From Candidatus Bathyarchaeota archaeon (GTDB lineage Archaea > Thermoproteota > Bathyarchaeia > RBG-16-48-13 > JAGMEO01): a stretch of DNA of 5,776 nucleotides. Positions 4,675 through 5,776 of this stretch are shown in pieces. Location: contig JAGMEO010000032.1 of the NCBI GenBank assembly GCA_023128135.1, forward strand, positions 1 to 5,776, in the 5' to 3' direction. The notes under the pieces are model-generated. The model was not told the DNA's origin. It was given only the letters and a program-made list of their open reading frames with translations, and made no database searches. A program made the translations under genes and the position numbers. The number at the start of each line of letters is the position of its first letter. The stretch's first letter is position 1.

Positions 4675-5776
4675 CTATCGAGATTGGTAATGATCTTGTT
4701 TTGTTGACCTTTGTTTGTATGCAAAAATTTGAAAGAGCAAAGCAATACAGCCTAAGCCAGCCATAGTGTACCAAGCAGGAATAAAACTACCATACATGTC
4801 AATTAAAAACCCAATTAAAGAAGACCACAACGAACTTACTCCAAAACCAATAGCCAAAAAGAGACCAAGAACAAAGTCCCTTTGTCGCTGAGTGGAAAAT
4901 GTTACAAGGCTTGATTGCATTAAACTAGTTATCGGAAACGCAGTTAATGATAATATGATCAAATTGGGTATCAGTGTAAAGTTGTTAACAACTTGAAGAG
5001 ATAATAGAAAGATCGACAACGAAGCAATGCTTGTACAGAATATTGTAGTCTTTAAGTAACCAAACTTATTTGCATATTTTCCAAAGAAAATCGTACCAAT
5101 AACTCCACCAAACATAGCCAAAGAATATAGTAAACTGGAATGTAACTGATCCAAATATAAACCGTTACTTAGGAAGAGCGGGATAAAAGTGGCAATAACC
5201 CCTTGACCTATACCACCTACAAGAAATGCTTGCGCTGCAATGATAGCCAATAATCCCTTTACACGGAAAGCAGATTTAATATCATCTAGTAAACTACTCC
5301 TCCGCCTCATTACTCTCGTCTTTACGAAAGATCTATCTCCTCGCAAAGATACGAATAATAGAATCCCAGTTAAAAATGGGATAACAGCAGTTGCAAAAAG
5401 AGCAAAACGCCAACCGTAAATTAATGTAGCAACAGTGAATATGACAGGCCCAAGGATGTTTCCAATGTAGCCCAAACCATAAAATATACCAATGTAAGTA
5501 GAGACATTTTTATTTTCTAATCTTTCTGAAATTAAATCTACACTTACAGGGTGTATAGCAGCACCTCCAACCTCCCCTACAACTTGAGAAGAAAAGAAAC
5601 TTAGAAAGTTATTTGAAAGTCCAATCCCAAACAGTGCCAGCGACATTAATGCGTTTGAAAAAGCGAGAAGTAATCGCTTTGGGACAAGACGGCCAGCCAA
5701 GCTAAAAAACATCTGTAGAAAACCACCAAGAGCATGAGATGCCCCGGTGGCTATACCTATCTGGGCGTAATTAAGT
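4675..5776 (-). CDS. Major facilitator superfamily transporter, N-terminus cut off by window edge
   Basis: This is a cytoplasmic-membrane transporter moving an unknown small molecule. The reading frame stays open to the right edge, giving about 366 residues, so the ATG at 5712 is internal: the 21 codons before it continue a membrane helix (QIGIATGASHALGGFLQ). What is visible runs from about TM2 to TM12. The loop after TM2 (FFSLAGRLVPKR) is a degenerate MFS motif A, and the matching loop in the second half is FFGKYANKFGYLKTT. Between the halves lies a basic cytoplasmic loop (GDRSFVKTRVMRRRSS), in keeping with the positive-inside rule. GGAAIHPVSVDLISE in TM4 and the following loop recalls fosmidomycin-resistance-type (FSR) efflux carriers, but that is a weak resemblance. 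Substrate and direction cannot be assigned. It lies upstream of glyA on the same strand, but glyA has its own promoter. Confidence 0.85.
   Translation of the reverse strand, partial: LNYAQIGIATGASHALGGFLQMFFSLAGRLVPKRLLLAFSNALMSLALFGIGLSNNFLSFFSSQVVGEVGGAAIHPVSVDLISERLENKNVSTYIGIFYGLGYIGNILGPVIFTVATLIYGWRFALFATAVIPFLTGILLFVSLRGDRSFVKTRVMRRRSSLLDDIKSAFRVKGLLAIIAAQAFLVGGIGQGVIATFIPLFLSNGLYLDQLHSSLLYSLAMFGGVIGTIFFGKYANKFGYLKTTIFCTSIASLSIFLLSLQVVNNFTLIPNLIILSLTAFPITSLMQSSLVTFSTQRQRDFVLGLFLAIGFGVSSLWSSLIGFLIDMYGSFIPAWYTMAGLGCIALLFQIFAYKQRSTKQDHYQSR

Noticed and set aside
5710..5712. ATG at 5712 as the true start of the transporter
   Set aside because: The frame continues upstream to the window edge with typical transporter helix sequence, and starting at 5712 would remove TM1 and TM2.
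1..5776. Mobile element, CRISPR array or defence island
   Set aside because: No transposase, integrase, repeat array, terminal repeats or defence domains were seen. The genes look like ordinary chromosomal housekeeping and conserved-unknown genes.

Overview
The window looks like a piece of an archaeal chromosome, AT-rich by eye. Three things point to archaea. The left edge carries a eukaryote-type DNA topoisomerase IB, which among archaea is best known from Thaumarchaeota (Nitrososphaeria) and relatives such as Bathyarchaeia. The serine hydroxymethyltransferase is of the archaeal type (THKTFPGPQGG, FGGSLF.FPHPV, NPSGIRVG). The intergenic regions hold TATA-like boxes 20-40 bases before starts that lack good Shine-Dalgarno sequences, as expected for leaderless or short-leader archaeal transcripts. 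A thaumarchaeal or bathyarchaeal source is the best inference, but nothing in the window fixes the lineage.

Layout, left to right: (1) the N-terminal 379 codons of topoisomerase IB on the minus strand, running off the left edge; (2) a 201-base divergent promoter region; (3) a plus-strand HD-domain phosphohydrolase-like gene of an uncharacterised conserved family; (4) a minus-strand small MoaD/ThiS/SAMP-like beta-grasp protein ending in Gly-Gly, convergent with the HD gene with only 3 bases between the stops; (5) a 198-base divergent promoter region; (6) plus-strand flavin-dependent thymidylate synthase ThyX with an unusual signature motif; (7) minus-strand serine hydroxymethyltransferase, convergent with thyX; (8) a minus-strand major facilitator transporter running off the right edge.

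There is no obvious operon. Each complete gene appears to have its own promoter, and every neighbouring pair is divergent or convergent except the transporter and glyA, which lie in tandem with a TATA box between them. The clearest functional link is GlyA with ThyX: the first makes the methylene-pterin one-carbon donor and the second uses it to make dTMP. Topoisomerase IB also serves DNA metabolism.

I see no mobile element, CRISPR array, tRNA, rRNA or clear new multi-gene system. The points most worth a second look are the altered ThyX active-site motif (EHR in place of RHR and other changes), the non-ATG start of glyA placed by its TATA box, an enlarged active-site loop in the same enzyme, and the topoisomerase IB itself.
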